A stretch of DNA of 64,000 bases. Origin: Tubiluchus corallicola (lineage: Eukaryota > Priapulida > Priapulimorpha > Priapulimorphida > Tubiluchidae). A program made the position numbers and the translations under genes. The DNA lies in contig JAQGDQ010000015.1 in the NCBI GenBank assembly GCA_030141605.1, positions 1,031,001 to 1,095,000 of the forward strand. Reading direction: 5' to 3'. Below, in pieces: positions 36,244 to 51,057 of the stretch (within the stretch, counting starts at the first letter, position 1; the number at the start of each line of letters is the position of its first letter). The notes beneath the pieces were generated by a model that worked only from the letters and a program-made list of their open reading frames with translations, did no database searches and was not told where the DNA came from.

Positions 36244-39200
36244 TCAAAGAAAAGGGTTGCTTTTGTTGCCACCAGGAGCTCCCTAAAATAAATTAAAATA
36301 AAATAAATTAGCAAGACTAAATGAATTCAGATCTAAATCAGCGTGTGCTGGCACCTAGCAGAAATGATGAACAAATGTGTGCATGATCGTGTTTACCACT
36401 TAAGTATGCCTGGTCCAATTTAATTATGTGTGGTTGGCCGGTTTGCCCTAATTTTCATATATTGGCTTCTATCTCTGGCCCTTGAACAACTCCAACTTTT
36501 TAACAATACCAAAGTCTAAACCTCTACCACAGTTGTCTGCCCTGCAGTTTCACGGCTTTATACCTACTATAAAGTTCATGACTTTATACCTGACTCGAAC
36601 TGGCAAGTCCGGTGTTTTTGACCCTTTGATTAAGGTCAATATTTACTAATGTTTGTCTATGCTTTGGTAGGCACCGATATCTGCCCTGGAAGTGAACTAA
36701 AGCTGATGCCAAAGAAAACTCGAAGCCTAACGTAATGATGATGAAATCATGTTACAAGTTTTCTTAGCATCTCGGATTAAAAAAATCAGAATATGGATTC
36801 ACTTACATCCACGGGAATTTTCATGGGAAAAAATAATTACATTTATGAATGCTGCACATGGCAATATTTTTACATTAAACTTTGAAAGAATTAGAATAAA
36901 AAACTATTTCTTACCAAACGATATATTGCAAGGTCTGATACCAAATGTGATAACGGAAGTACAGAAAAAAATAATGACAAAAATACAAGGTGATTGAAAA
37001 TTGCAATTTGCTTATTTACCATAAATGGGTTTGCTGCTGGTTGTTGTCCCCAATTTGCAAACTGCTGTGGTTGTGCCACTGGTATTCCTGTAAACCCAGA
37101 TCCTGCACCTATAAAATGTAACATATCTTAAAAAGTGAAAAAGTCCATTGTAGGATTTAAGTAAGTAATTTGGAGATAATTTTTGTGTGCCAACTAGTGT
37201 TTAGCTGCATTTTTATCAGGCTGGCTGTCAAACAAGCTATTAATAAGTGATTTCAATCCGGCAAGAACAGGGTCCAGGGTGGAAATGCAGAGAATTCCAT
37301 TTACAATGTTGGTGACTGATTATTAATTCTAATACAATAGATGCCAGACGGTTCAGCAGTCATAGAATTTTACTACGTTAGCGTAGTTCAAAATTCATGG
37401 AGCGAATAAAAATTGAAACTCATAAACGAACTTCTGCAAATCAGTTTGACATCACATTTATTGATACTTATTCTTTCATTTTGAAGAGCAAAGTATGAAG
37501 TTATAAAGCTAAATTCCCTCATAAATTAAAGGTGAGTTTCACTTAGGAAAGCTTTTGAAGTCAACTAGATACTACTTAGATACAAAGGCTTAGAATTCCC
37601 AGTGTTTTTAGCAGTTTGTGATTATTTTGAGCCCCATTTGGGCCAGACATTTTATATCAACTGTGAAGTAATTATTAGTAGGGACATGGACAAAAAACTG
37701 GACATAACCATAAGAAGTATTACCTCAGCATGCTGGAGGTATCTCTAGAAATTTCAAATTAATAAAGTATTTTTTGATAATTTGAAAAAGTAAAGGAGTT
37801 TAGAGTACGAAAAAGTTCTAGTTCGACTGTTTCATTGATGTGACATTAAATGTGACTTAATTATTTATAAATGACAAATTTGAGGTGAGGCTTTTTTTCA
37901 TAAATGCAAGTGTTGCACTAAAAGGGCAAATGTTAATCTATTCTACCTAAACACTCAAATTTGGCTAAGTAGTATAGCAAACTGCAAAGCAACAGCTTTT
38001 TAGTAAATAAGGAAATGCAATTACATTTATTAAGAATTACTCGATTTTATTCAAAATGAATATTAGTTCAATTTTCCCAGAACTAATTAGAACTACAAAC
38101 CTGAAAAAGCATTAAACTGCCCACCACCAGGCTGCACTACAGCTTGCTGCGACTGTGCAAAGCCACCCCACCCACCAACCATGGCAGCACTCGCCCCCCA
38201 AGTCTGCGCTTGAGGTGGCACTTGGGGACTGAGCCCAACACCATTCTGCATACCTCCGAATTGTCCAACTTGACTTGGTGGCTGTGATAAAAACGTCATT
38301 GAAAGTAAATAATACAAATAACTTATTAGTACACCCTATTCTTTGTATATTAACAAAAGAAGTTAACTTTATATATTTAAGCAGCCTGCAATGCATACAA
38401 AATATTATTTTGTATAATCAAATTTTGTTGTTCACATCTTAAAATGACATTCATACAATAACATTCATTGTCTAAAGGTTTCAAAATTGTATAAGAATGA
38501 GGATATCGAGCATGCAATACTTCTTCTATAAAATGACTTTTTATTATTCTAAATTCCCATAGATATCTATTAGTGAGAAGCAGTAAGCTAACTATATATT
38601 AAAATGTCAAGTTTCAGGAAATATATATGTGTGACCATGTTTTGCTATTGAAGTTTGCATCTGCAACTTTTTGGATAATTTTGTTGTAAAAACATACACC
38701 AACTTAATACAATAATTATAACACAAAAATCTGAACCACTGTGTCCTTAATGAAATAATATTTTGACAATAAGCACACATACCGATTGCATGAACATGTT
38801 TGGTTGCGCTTGCTGTAATGGGAATTGTCCAAACTGCTGCTGATTGGCTGAAGCTGGCATGCCCGGTTGTTGTTGCATCTGAAACCTCTGCTGCTGCTGT
38901 GGTTGGCCGAATCCCTGTACAGATTGACTAAAGGCCGGCTGCTGTTGGCCAGGCGGAGAACTGAATCCCATGAAAGGGTTAATTTTGTTCACAGCTGTAT
39001 TCGTCGTCATAGAAAATGGATTTGATGATGCTGTTAACAGATTAATAACACATACTTATTTATTTGCCATCAGTTGGTTTATCATTTCTCAAACGAATAA
39101 AGGCATTAGAAATTGAGAAGAAGGATTAACTAATGTGGGTTGAGAGTGCAGTTGCAGGAAAATTATAACTGCAAGCGAAAATTATCGATTTTATCGTCAG

Positions 39201-42200
39201 CCAGGACTACAGCACATACATTTGCTAATCTAATTGTTCAGTTTAAACTAATAGTAATTAACTTTAATTAATTAAAGAATAAAAGCTAAATAACCTCTAA
39301 TGTATTCAAAATACACATTTACTAATAAACTAAATTAATCACTGAAGGCACTGAAATGTACATGTAGTATCACAGCACGAAAAACATACCAGGTACAGCT
39401 GCAGGTGCAGCACCAACATTAACCCATCCCATGCTCCCCGTACTGTCAGTACCTGACCAGCTATTTGATGTGGATAAAGTGGTACCATTCCATGTAGATG
39501 GTGCTATTCCGGCTACAAAAATAGCACAATAGGTCTCAAAAAAACAAATTTCAATTGAATCCATGCTAATATATTTTCTAAAACATTAGTTTAACATTAG
39601 GCTCACCAGACTCAGGCTCTATCATGGGTGGTTGAAACACAAAAATTCGTGCACGTCATACATGGTTATACTTCACTTAGATCGTATTTCATAGCATTTG
39701 GAAATATAAATAAAATACTTTCAAAGTTATAAACAGTTAACTTATTAGAAAAAATTGAATTTGCTCCTAAATGCTGTTACCTTAATTTGCAAGTACTCTT
39801 GGTCTCTTACAGCTGCTAACTTATTATACATAGCAATTTTATACAGCATGTTGTGCAGATTCATTGTTTTTACATGCTGAAATATAGCCTGCTGTTCATT
39901 TCAGCCCCCACCCCCCTACAAAAGCACCACAAATTGCAAAAAAGTAGTAACTTTAAACAACAGCAGCAACTACAAATGTAGATGAGTTACGATGACTAAA
40001 TTAACCCAAAATTATCAGGCATCATAATTACATTGATGAGTATAATTAATCTCATAACTCCGTGAGCATAAGTAATCTCTGCAAGCCCTCATCCAAGTTT
40101 TTCAGTACACTTAGTTTAAGCATAGCAATATGAATTGCTTAGATTAAAATATGTAAAACCAATAGTTTGGCAATTGAATTTCACTTGCTAGTGGCGAGGT
40201 ACAGTTAAGAAAAAAGTCATCAGTTATCGATTTGGGTTTTATCACAGTTAGACAAAACGACTGCATGTAACAGCAATAAGTCAACTGCCACTAGAACAAC
40301 ACCTTCCCACTACTGATCTGTATATGAAGCATAAAATTAGCAAAAATCATAAAGTGAAGCCGCATCCCCACAATAATAAAATCTGAAAACACTGATAAGC
40401 ATTTTACTTGCATTACGTTTATTATTCAGTGGCAGTTAAATAATTAACTAATGTAACAGGTTAAAATCTTAAGAAGCTCAGTAAGCAGTTTCATAGCCAC
40501 GTATCACCACTGCATACCTAGCACACAGTCATTATAAGAACTCATTTGTCTATAAAAGTTACTTACTTCCAGAAGATGTAGAAATGCCTGATGTGGGAAG
40601 GGAAGTAGTCGACGAAGAGCCACCAAACACATCATCTAGCTCTGCAAGTGCTGCATATTTATCACCGGCCGAAATCATGCTTTGTGCGTGCGTCGTTGTT
40701 GAAGGGATACTGGATGGTAGGCTAGAATGAGTAGAAGGGGCAAACATATCAAGTCCTTGGCTCTGAGCCGAATGTGGTAAGAAACCGCCAGATTGAGATG
40801 CTTGTACTTGAGGCGCTGAAAATGTTAAAAATAACTAACAATCCGACAAACCATTTTGGCTTACATTTTATAACCCACATTTATAATCAGTGCTGAAATA
40901 ATGAAATTGAAATAACTCTACTTAATACAGGATCTCATCTATAAGAAAGCATTTGTTTTAAGAATAACTTATTTCAGTCCATGAATACTTATGAGGATTT
41001 TTACACAATACCTGTACATACAGCCTTTTTGCTAACACAACAGAATCTAATGAAGCTTTAACAGCTGTATGTGGACGACAACTAAACTGTTTATATCCTG
41101 CATGCAGTAAACTGAGTTTAAACATTGATTTATCCATAAGTTTAGGCAAATGCATCGAAGGATGTGTACCACACTACTTTTCAATAGTAACCAGCTTTTT
41201 GTGGTGACTGGCACTGACACTTGCAAAAAATTCAACATTTTATTTTATGTTGACTTCAAGATGTCATGAACCAGTTAACTGAAAAAGCGAGGCAGATTTT
41301 GCGTTGTGGCACCACCCAAATACCATGCTCCATACGATTTCTAGGGCTTTCTTAAATCAGTCATTCACAACGCATAGTCAGTGGAAGCACCAGATCAAAG
41401 ATAGATTTGGCAAAGCATTTGTATAGGTGTGGCTAAAACACGGGATTGCTTTCCACAGATAATGAGAAACAATAACTAATCCAGCAACTACAGCAAGAGA
41501 ATTCGTGTGGCAAATTGAGTAAATTGTCATGCACATACAGAGCATACAATACTACACATTGATGCAAAAAAGAGTACACATGTATGTCATACATATACTG
41601 TGAACAAGTCTTTAATTTTATCAAGAAAAGGAAACATTATTAACAACAAATATATTATAAAACAATGGCTCTAATTCAAAGATAATAACTGATCCAGTAT
41701 TACAGCAAGTGTAATTGGGAATAGTAAAAATAATGCATGAAGTGTGTATGAAATAAACATTTTTTTGATTTTAATAAATTAGCAACACAATTACTGGATA
41801 TTTTCGTGAGGCTACATCAAACAAAGTCTGTTATCTGGAAGTGAGATAACTACAACAAACAGCCCTTTTTAATACTTATGTTTAGCAATAACAGCACGAT
41901 AAAAAAAGAACTACATGTTTTAGAGTTCTATGCCTAAGAAAAATGCAAAAAATGAATTTAATAAGCAAGCACATACCTGAAGCATTGTTAAGAGCGTTAA
42001 AATTTCCAAAATCCGCAAAATTTGCCTGTTGAGGTGCCTTTGTGGCTGAAAAACATTCTTGATCATTATTTTGCAAATGCTATTATACTTTATTAATTAA
42101 GAAGTTTGGAATTAGTTTTCTTTGTTATATCTGACTAGTGAGTATAGTTAACAAATTACTTCAAATAAGGAATTCTGATTCAATGAACAAGTCTAACTGT

Positions 42201-45200
42201 TATTACATCATATGTGTGAACAATAATATCATTTCATCAATAAAGAATAAAGTAAAATACAACTTTACTCAACTAGTGAAGGCATTCTCTTGATTTTAAC
42301 AAACTTTTATTACACGAAACAAGTCACAGATATTTTATTACACATCAGTAATTTGTAACACTTCAGTGTTCAACGTATATCCTACCTTGCTGCGAAGCAA
42401 ATGGATCTCCCGCTAAATCACCAAATATATCATGCAGCGGAGCAGGCTGGGCGGGGTGCTGTGGCGGTGCCTGTGATTGAGGAGGGGTAGTTACAGCTCC
42501 AGAACCAACACGTGGCCTATTAAGTGACTGAAACAAGAACATTTTTCTCTTCAAAATATTCGTGACCATGAATTCCATTGTCAATGGATAGGCAAAAGAA
42601 GGCTACCAGAAAGTGTATTGACAAATAACATACCAAAACAATACTACACAGCCTTATTATTAGATTTGAAAAACGCAGCAAGTATGGTGCCATTGCTTCA
42701 TCATGTTAAAATTTTAAGACCTGACAAGGAACTCATGTCAAACTCATAGCATGATAAAAACTTCGTTATGAGGCTTTGCTTGTTTATTTGGAAGTTACAT
42801 ATCACTGACAACATGTACCAAACTTGACAACTTGTAAAAAATTCAAAACCTTTCACAGAATTCCTGGTACATTTTATAGTCTGTTGGCAACATTTTTGGG
42901 TGATTTCTTTCATTTAACAGCACTTTTAAAAAGAAAAGCTATGTGAAGAACATGTACATATAATACTTTCAGAAATATTGTCATTGTTTAATATGCAGCT
43001 CAGTTACAGGCAGAAACTGTACACTGTCAACTTAGGTGTACAATGCAACACTCTGCATATAATTGACACCAAGTCCACTAACTGAGGATAATGTCAGCAT
43101 CAAAAGCAAACATTTTACTCAAACACAGAGGTACAGCGCAACCACTCTCACCTGTGTATGTTGATTTTGGTTATGACTTGATAATGGTTTTACTGTGGCA
43201 TGAGCTAAAGAATCGCTGGGCACAGAATTTGGAGTTGGTGGTTGGTCATGAAATGCTTGGTCAGGAGCCACGTACCTGTGCAATAAAAGCAAGGTATGCC
43301 ATTAACAGTCTATTCGAAAAGCAATAAAGCACAGGTATGCTTCAACAGAGTGGCTTAAACACAAGACAAACAGTTATGACCACCAATAAAAGCAAGTTTA
43401 TTATTAAAAACAAACACAAACAGGCAATAGCTAGAAGAAAATTGACAATAACTGTATTACAGTTTGAGTTCGTTTACTCAGAACTTTGCTAAAACAAAAT
43501 TTAAAAAGTAAATGGTCACAATTAATGCAGTATTCATAAATATGCATTTAATAACATATTTATTATGATATCTAATGAAAATTAAAGCAGTAACTTAACA
43601 ACCAATAATTTTTTAAAACAAGTTAAACAGGCTCACCATCGCTTTTTCTCATATTTCTGTATCATGAAATCCTTAACTTTTTGTTCGTCTTTTGATTCGG
43701 GTTCTGTTTGTGTTCTGGAGTCAAACAATCCTAACCAAACTTTCCTACAGTACTAAAAGCAAAAATAAGATATTTCAGAGGATGCTATCAAAAGCAGAGT
43801 TTCACTACTTAACGGAAATTAATGTCATTATGATTCATTACAAAAACAAACATTTTTTATACTCTTCAATCAAGTCCATTTCTAAAATAACTAAGTTGGC
43901 CATTTAAAACGACGAAAAAAATCACTGCTGTTGCACTACATCAATGTGCAATATATAACCTCACTATTAGTTAATATTATATGTATGTTTACTAAATAAG
44001 TCTAAAATATTGAATTTCTGCAATACTGGCAATGAAAAACTATAATAGAAGTTTCATTGAATTAAACTGGTATGCTTGTATATTTTGGACATGTTTCATA
44101 TTCAAAGATCACTAAGAATCTGGAAATTACTAAGAAGGAGATTGACGCTTTTCAAGGACATCTCTACAGGAAACTACTCGCTATTAAATGGCCTGACAGA
44201 ATATTCAATGATGATCTGTATAATGTGGTCAAGAAGAATCCTTGGAGTGAACAAATACAAGTAAGAAGACTACATTGGATTGGGTATACAGTAAGATTAC
44301 CTCTAGAGTCTCCTCTTCCCATAGCAGTACCTAACGCTCGTGAAACAACAAAAAAGCCGAATGGAGGCCAGCTATTGGTGTATATAGATATGCTGCAAAA
44401 AGATTTAGCAAATGCAACTATAGATTTGAGAGATATTTCATCGCTGGCGATGGCAGCAGACAGGAATGCGTGGCATCAACAGGTGAGACATGCCATGTTT
44501 TATTAGAACACAGCAGCACCGAAATGACAACAAAAAGAATCTGGAATAGCATCAATTGTAATTTTGTAAGAGAATATGAAAACTAAAAAATGCAAGTCGA
44601 CTTCAACTTACATCATTTCCTCGACTTTTTAGAAATTCCATTTCTTCTGGAGAAAAGCTTGTCATTGATATTGACTTGACTCGGCTTGGCGGGTTTAAGC
44701 CTCTCCTGCAATACAGTATAAAAAATAAATATTCAAACAGCTACGAATAAATTTTTTTCCATCAAAGTAGCATTTAATTTCTTTTTTAGCTGTTAATAAT
44801 ATGTACATAATATTAACCAATCATTAAAAATTTATAGCACCCAATAATATGTGCAAACTTTACTTGCAGAAGTAAAAACAGTAACTTGTTTTAAAAAATG
44901 TTACAAAGAACTCATTTGCTACACAATAGAAATTTGCTAGCAGTTACCTGCTAATCAGTATTTTTAAAGTAAAATTTTGTTTTGGAATCTGCCTCAGCCA
45001 TTGTAAAATTTACGAAGCCCCTCTTATCTAATTTAGATTTATTACTATTATGAATTTTAGGTACAACTCAATGGCCTATGTAAACAATGACAACTGACAA
45101 AAGCTACATTCTTACATCAGCTTATACAAAAATCTCCATTACGAAATTTTATACGAAGTTAGTTTTGTGCAAATAATTACTACACAATGTTTACATGTGG

Positions 45201-48200
45201 TGTATTCTGCATGTTCTTGTCCTAATAATCTGCTGACCAACATTTTCTATACTGCCCTTGTCATATGCATACATGTATAAATAAACAAAGTCCATAGTAC
45301 AGTGATAGGCAGAATTATCTAGAATGTGATGCAAAATTGAATAAGTTATCATGTTAATCAAAGCAACTGACTGAAACCATTGTATCTGGCACTACAACAC
45401 TACAGGAGTATATTGTTTATGAAGAATGTTAAATATATGCGTAACTACATGGTTTATAGTTCATATTATAGTAATTTAGTCCACCATCTCAAGCAATATA
45501 CATGACAAAGTTGGCAACGTTTATTTTAGACAGTAAGTTTAACAACATCCTGTGACCTATATAGTAAGACCAGAGTGCAAAGTCAGCAGCTAAAAGGGTG
45601 TCTGTCCCCACAAAAATTGGCCTGTCCGCATTTTTTCAATGCACATAGAATCCTATAAACATTAGATTTGTACAGCAATTTTATAACATTACATACCATA
45701 TTTTTTCTTATAGACCTATTTGTTTTTTTTTCAAAACCTGTACTAAACAGTAAATTCCTCATTCAAGTAATTTTCATAAAAACTCCCAAACAACCCTGGT
45801 TTTATTTTTTGGCTGTTGTGCTGTCAGTATGCACATGCTGCTAGGGCTGTCACGTTTATTAAGTTTGATAAACATTCACACGATGCTTGCTAAATGAAAC
45901 TATTCCATTCACATGATGTAATTAAATGTATGTGCGTGCGGGAAGGGGAGGTATAAATTACTGTCTGGGTCGCAGAAATGTATTTATTACCTGTCACAGA
46001 CAATTAATTATTTGAAGATGATAATTACATGTACTTTTATTCTGCAGAGTTTAGTGACTCTAGTCACTCTATCGTTTAGATCAGGGGTGTGCAAACTGCG
46101 GCCCGCAAAAAGGTTTATCAACCCAATGAACGTGCGGCCTGGGCGATGAATTGAGTCGCAAGTATCAGGAAGATATTTCCAGCTGAAGACCGCACAGATG
46201 GGGCGGGCAGTTTTTTTCCCGCTAGATTGGATGGCACTAACCCTTACAAGGCGGTTGCCACTTAATGTCACTGTAGGACATGACGAAATTTAACGTTGCT
46301 CACTTGGAACACAAAAAAGCGATGTAATCACAGAACACAGCAAACTATCAAATATGAAAGAAATGAGAGAAATAATCTGATTGGCTGGAGGAAGACCAAC
46401 CAGCTAATCTCTAGGCTTCTATTATCTGGCCGGTTGATCGGCCCAGCCGTCTTATTGGTCATAGCAGGTAGATCATTTTGACCTGGTTATTTTACACAAT
46501 AAATTACAAATAAAATTATAAAATAACCAAGTCAAAATGATCTACCTACTATGTCCAAGAAGACAACTGGGCAGATTAAACTGTAAGTAGCCAGCAAGCT
46601 GAAAAAGTGTAGCCACCCCTGATATAGGGGGATTCCCAGACTTTAGTTTTTGTTTAGGCTCAGTAGTACACACCTCGATCAGTGGCTGTTTCATCAGGTG
46701 TAGTGTTCTTATAGGTCAGAAACATGGATAAGAAAAAGAAGAATATTGAAGAAGAATATTCAGTGTTTCAAGACATTAATATGCACTGTAATGTGTGATA
46801 CATTGTACTAACACGCATTGTAATGAAATTACCACTATCTGACATGAAATCTATGTTTTTTTAATGTAAATTTTAATAACTTTTAAAATAGTTTTCTTGA
46901 GTGTAGTAGTAATGATGTGTGAAGATCGAATGCAAAAAATCGTTAAGAGGTCCTACTGTTCTTGGCTCGCTGACCAAACTGTATGTGGTCCGCAGAATTT
47001 ACGGGAAAGTTTAATGTGGCCCAGCTAGTCAGATAATTTGCACACCCCTGGTTTAGATGCTATAATTATCACAAACATGTTTCGACTGATTACATGTAGG
47101 TTAGCTATTAGGCTGACCTTTGGAAAACACTATTGTAATTATGTGCAACGTGCTTGAATTTTTTCTGTTTTTATATTATTCTGTTAGGTCTAACATTGAT
47201 CCATCTGTAACCAATGCTTATTAAACTGCTACTTCAGCACATCTTCATTTGTTTAATGAAATATGTGTAATCTGGTAGATAATGGAGAAACCTAAGAACC
47301 AACTTATGCAAAAATTTTCCAACATGTTGCACATTTTAGGTAGAGAGCACAAACAGTTAGTCAATAATTATACGGGTGAAAGCCTTGGAGTACAACAATA
47401 GCAGTCTGGCTAATCTGTGGGCTTGATATGGTCATAACATTATTATTGTTATTAATTGGGATTCAATTCAGAAGTAAGCCGAAGGGAAACTCCTTATTGT
47501 TTGCCACTGCCTAATTCCGTATCTCCTCTCTTTTCTCATACCTGGTATTTAACTATCTGGCTGTTCATCTAGGTGTATTGTAATCAATCGCTCACTTATT
47601 GTTTTCTCTTTTAAATATCTGTCTCTTCATCTAACTATACAAACAATCAGTGACTTGTCTTTCTCTCTACCTGTTATTATTTTAGTATCAAGTACTGTAC
47701 CATGGTAATTAAGCTTAGTGTTTCAGACTTTTAGTTTATCATTTGCTAACTTTGCATCATTCACCTTCAATGTAACAAATCCTTTGATGTTTGTTTTACA
47801 GTGGCAATCTGTTCAAAATGATTTAGGTTTCCAAATGTTTTGGTATAACATAAAGCCAGTTTCCTTCAAACAAAAGCATCATTTTGTAGTTGAAAAAATA
47901 CTTTTATCATATTTATGCTCAGAAATCTGTTACAAAAAATCTGTTAGATTCTTGAGACAAACTTTTGCTTTAGCACCGGAGATTTGTATGAAGGCTGGTA
48001 TCAGTCATCACATCTTTTTCGACTACATTGCTATCATTTTTCTGCACTTACAGGTTAATTTTTTTAAAAAAAAATAAATATTGTTTCTTCTTTAGAAAGT
48101 AATAGTATTAATGTTGTTGGTGTCATTTGTTTATTTATTGTCTTAAGAGAAGGATGGCTGACTCAATAACCACTGGTTCTTGATCATCCTTTCTCCTCTG

Positions 48201-49652
48201 TCCTTTTGCATATTATTAGTGTTATTTTATAACTATGTAAGTTAAAGGAGACAAAATCATAATCTAATCTAGTCTATTGTATTTTTGTCACTAATTGATC
48301 GAGTCACTGATGAAGATTCAGGCACAATTTGTGTGCTAAACCCCTTAAACTATGTGAACCACATACACTGAAAGATATATTAGATGTAAGACGTATTTAT
48401 TTCACGCATGTAATAGAATACAAATTAGCCACTAATTAAACTAGTTTTTATAGAAGAAAATGTGTGAGGGCAGTGTAAGACTATAAGAGTCCTAAAAAAT
48501 ATAGCCATCTGTTAGAATCTAGGTTCCAATTCATCTCTCAACTAAAATTTAATGTAAACAACCTGCTGTACCAGTGAGACTCAAAAAATTGTCTAGGAGC
48601 ATAATATTGAAAATCAGGTATCAAAAGTTTTAAGATACGTACATAAAAAGTTATTAACATGACAGCCGTGGAAATTAAAATCTGACTGTGACATGCCTAG
48701 TTATAATAATAATGCGGATGATAATGAAGAACACTAGTGGTTGTTACTATGAAAAATTACTTAATTTATTTAAAAAAAATCAACATAAACACACTTCGCG
48801 AAAAAATACTTTACACTGCTTGTAGCAATGTAAATATTTATCCAGGTTAAAATATATTTTATAAGATTGTATGCATCAAAAACTTGGGTCAAATATCATT
48901 TTTTTGTTTTTTATAAAAACACATGCTAAACTGATTGGACTTATATGTTCTATTATTTCAGTAACTTATTCCACAAATGGTGAAACTCAGGCGCTGATCA
49001 ATCGTTGTATCGTAAGAGCAGCGCGGTTTGTCATAATGTGCCATCGAAATAGATGATCACTCGACGAAAATCGAGTGGGACCATGATTCTAATAGAGTGC
49101 CAAAAACACTGCCCTTATATTTTGTTCATTAACATAATTTAGTTTTTGGTGGCTTGGCTCTATGTAAAACAGGTCGTCATTAGTTCATAATTAGAAAAAT
49201 AATATTAATATATTTTTATAGGCCTATTATAAAATTTAAATGCATGTTCACCGATATGAATAGTTATTGGAGTAAGATGGAAGATAATGGTGGACAAGTA
49301 AAATCATGTTTTGAGATCAGTAAACTCCATCACAAAGCTGTCACAAAAACTAAGGTATAAGAAAAAGCTAATCTTCAATGTATTGCTGCTCGAAATAACT
49401 ATCAGATTGCTGTATTATAATAATAGACGAAAGATCTAGGCCCTAGGGACACTGACGGTTAATCCAACTTGTAAATATGAAAACTTACAATATTCCACTG
49501 CAGGACGTGCAAACAAAAGATCCTATTGTCATGTTAACATATGTAGGCCCTCTTTGCTGACAATCGAAACACTGCTTATTATGAGGCAAAGCTACCATCT
49601 CTCTCAACATTTTTAAATGTTTTTCATCTTGCTTCCTCTTGTTGGCTGCCAT
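36244..49652 (-). CDS. AGFG1: Arf-GAP domain and FG-repeat protein (AGFG1 / Drosophila drongo family), complete, 12 exons
   Basis: Exons in coding order on the minus strand: 49489-49652, 44612-44705, 43637-43752, 43152-43275, 42386-42527, 41977-42045, 40567-40815, 39390-39512, 38783-39030, 38101-38281, 37020-37108 and 36244-36282. Phases agree throughout; the total is 1,638 bp, 545 residues, close to the vertebrate protein (about 560). The N-terminus has the ArfGAP zinc finger C28-x2-C31-x16-C48-x2-C51 and the catalytic arginine at R56 (ILRGL), followed by a WLGLFD segment and KYEKKRWY. The rest is low-complexity Ser/Gln/Pro/Gly sequence with NPF and FG-type motifs, a DKYAALAELD block and a terminal SNPFL. 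AGFG proteins bind EH-domain endocytic proteins through NPF and were first described as the Rev-interacting nucleoporin-like protein. In exon 3 I used the acceptor TTTTAG at 43753-43758, because the nearer CTGTAG would break the frame. Intron 1 holds a hAT element and intron 2 a LINE fragment. AGFG1 versus AGFG2 is not resolved. Confidence 0.92.
44072..44506 (+). pseudogene. LINE ORF C-terminal fragment in AGFG intron 2
   Basis: A 144-codon open frame reads KEIDAFQGHLYRKLLAIKWP, then NPWSEQIQVRRLHWIGYTVR and AADRNAWHQQVRHAM. This is the standard tail of a non-LTR retrotransposon reverse-transcriptase ORF (Q-x-RRL-W-GH--R). It lies antisense to AGFG inside the intron between exons 2 and 3. No catalytic core is present. 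Confidence 0.8.
46074..47058. mobile_element. hAT non-autonomous element with 8-bp target-site duplication, in AGFG intron 1
   Basis: The element spans 46082-47050 (969 bp). The left end is CAGGGGTGTGCAAACT and the right end, inverted, is CAGGGGTGTGCAAATT, so the 16-bp terminal repeats differ at one position. Direct 8-bp duplications GTTTAGAT flank it exactly (46074-46081 and 47051-47058), diagnostic of the hAT superfamily. No transposase frame is present. Confidence 0.92.
46440..46600. repeat. Internal palindrome within the hAT element
   Basis: Arms of about 55 bp centred near 46507 share CATAG-AGGTAGATCATTTTG and AC-TGGTTATTTTA in inverted orientation (about 46443-46493 and 46520-46577), around an AT-rich loop of about 25 bp. 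The arms differ at a handful of positions. Confidence 0.8.
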
Positions 49653-50159
49653 GTTGACTAATGACTATCCGTAAAATCCGGTTGTGCTAAACAGTATTCT
49701 AAAAAGTGTTTTCCGCAATGCCTGCGACTTTCATAGTCACATTCTAACCATATCTAACCTGAGTTATACTATTTTAATGATTGTTTGGCATAGGTTTGTT
49801 AGTTATTCAACGAATTGTTCTTAGTCGTGAATGATGCATAAAGTTAGAGGGTGGCGAACTGCATGAGTAATGTTCGGATCTTTCAAAACAACAAAAATCA
49901 TGGACGGATTCATGGATGTTTTTCTTTCTTACAAAAACAAATATTTAGAAACTCATTCAGATGACTATTTACAATTTTCTAAGACGTCACTCATTTTCGA
50001 AATCTATTTGCGGAAAAAATCTTTTCTGAAGGTATTCAAATCCACAGTCATAATAAGAATTTAGATATTAATTTTATGAACTGAAATTAATTTGTTACAT
50101 ATGTAAGCTGCAGGTTTCTGAGCTTTTTCTAACATACATGGTAAAAAGGGTAGGAATAT

Positions 50160-50425
50160 TGCACCACATTGGGCTAGTATACCCTAGAATTGGCCTAACC
50201 ATTGATTATAAATATGTTCAAGAACAACACGTACGAGGTGCTACACGAGATTTCTTTTTAGAATATTGATACATGGCTGAACTTTTTCAGTCTTATCTGG
50301 ATTAAATGATACATTATATTGTTTAAATCAAGTGTAAATTTTAAATATTTCTGGGAGATCATTGCTTAGATGAGTGCAAGATAAAAGTGGATCGCGAACA
50401 ACATCTGTCAGAGTTCGATAAATGA
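50160..50425 (-). pseudogene. CR1-like LINE reverse-transcriptase fragment
   Basis: Minus-strand reading gives DPLLSCTHLSNDLPEIF and then FKQYNVSFNPDKTEKVQ. This is the GPLLF--YINDLP ... W---FNPDKTE order around the LINE reverse-transcriptase palm. The segment with the catalytic Asp-Asp between them is lost. Confidence 0.5.
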
Positions 50426-51057
50426 CGATACCGACTCAATTATTAGGCATGGAATGTATGGTGCCGGAAAGCAAGTATTAGAGCTTTGGAAATGCAATAT
50501 TTTAATGGCAATCCACTGTTCCGATGGAAGCTGGCTGATCAGGACAGATTTTGTGGATACGGTTAGTTTAGAGCTGGAAACTGTGGAACATAATTATTAC
50601 TTTTGCTACTTTGCATTTCTTGTGAAAATGAGAGTAGAAAGGTTGTTTTGAAGGAGTGTCTTAGTTGGTTATTGTTTCAAAATATTGACTGTGATAAAAA
50701 AATTCTTAGTGGCACAATGAAAAGATGGTGCGAGATAGGTTTAAATAGTTTGGTCTAAATTTATTTTTTAGACAAGGATAAATCTGTATTAGTAATTGTT
50801 AAACTGTTATTGACAGGTACATGATGAAAGTGCTTTATATATTCAAGTATAAAAATAACTGAAATAGAATCGCAAAAATTTCATGTAAAAATTTAATCAT
50901 TGCAAAAAGCCATTACTTTCTCAATAATATGGGTTTGTGTCTTCTTTAAAATATTTCTAATTGTGTGGCAACTATTCGATGTCCCGCAAATGTAATAACT
51001 GCAGCCTACACATTATATTCGTTCTAATTCTACAAAGCCTTATAACATGAGGGGTGG

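Noticed and set aside
47718-48077. 119-codon plus-strand frame in AGFG intron 1
   Set aside because: Composition is Phe/Leu-rich and AT-driven, with no motif or splice support.
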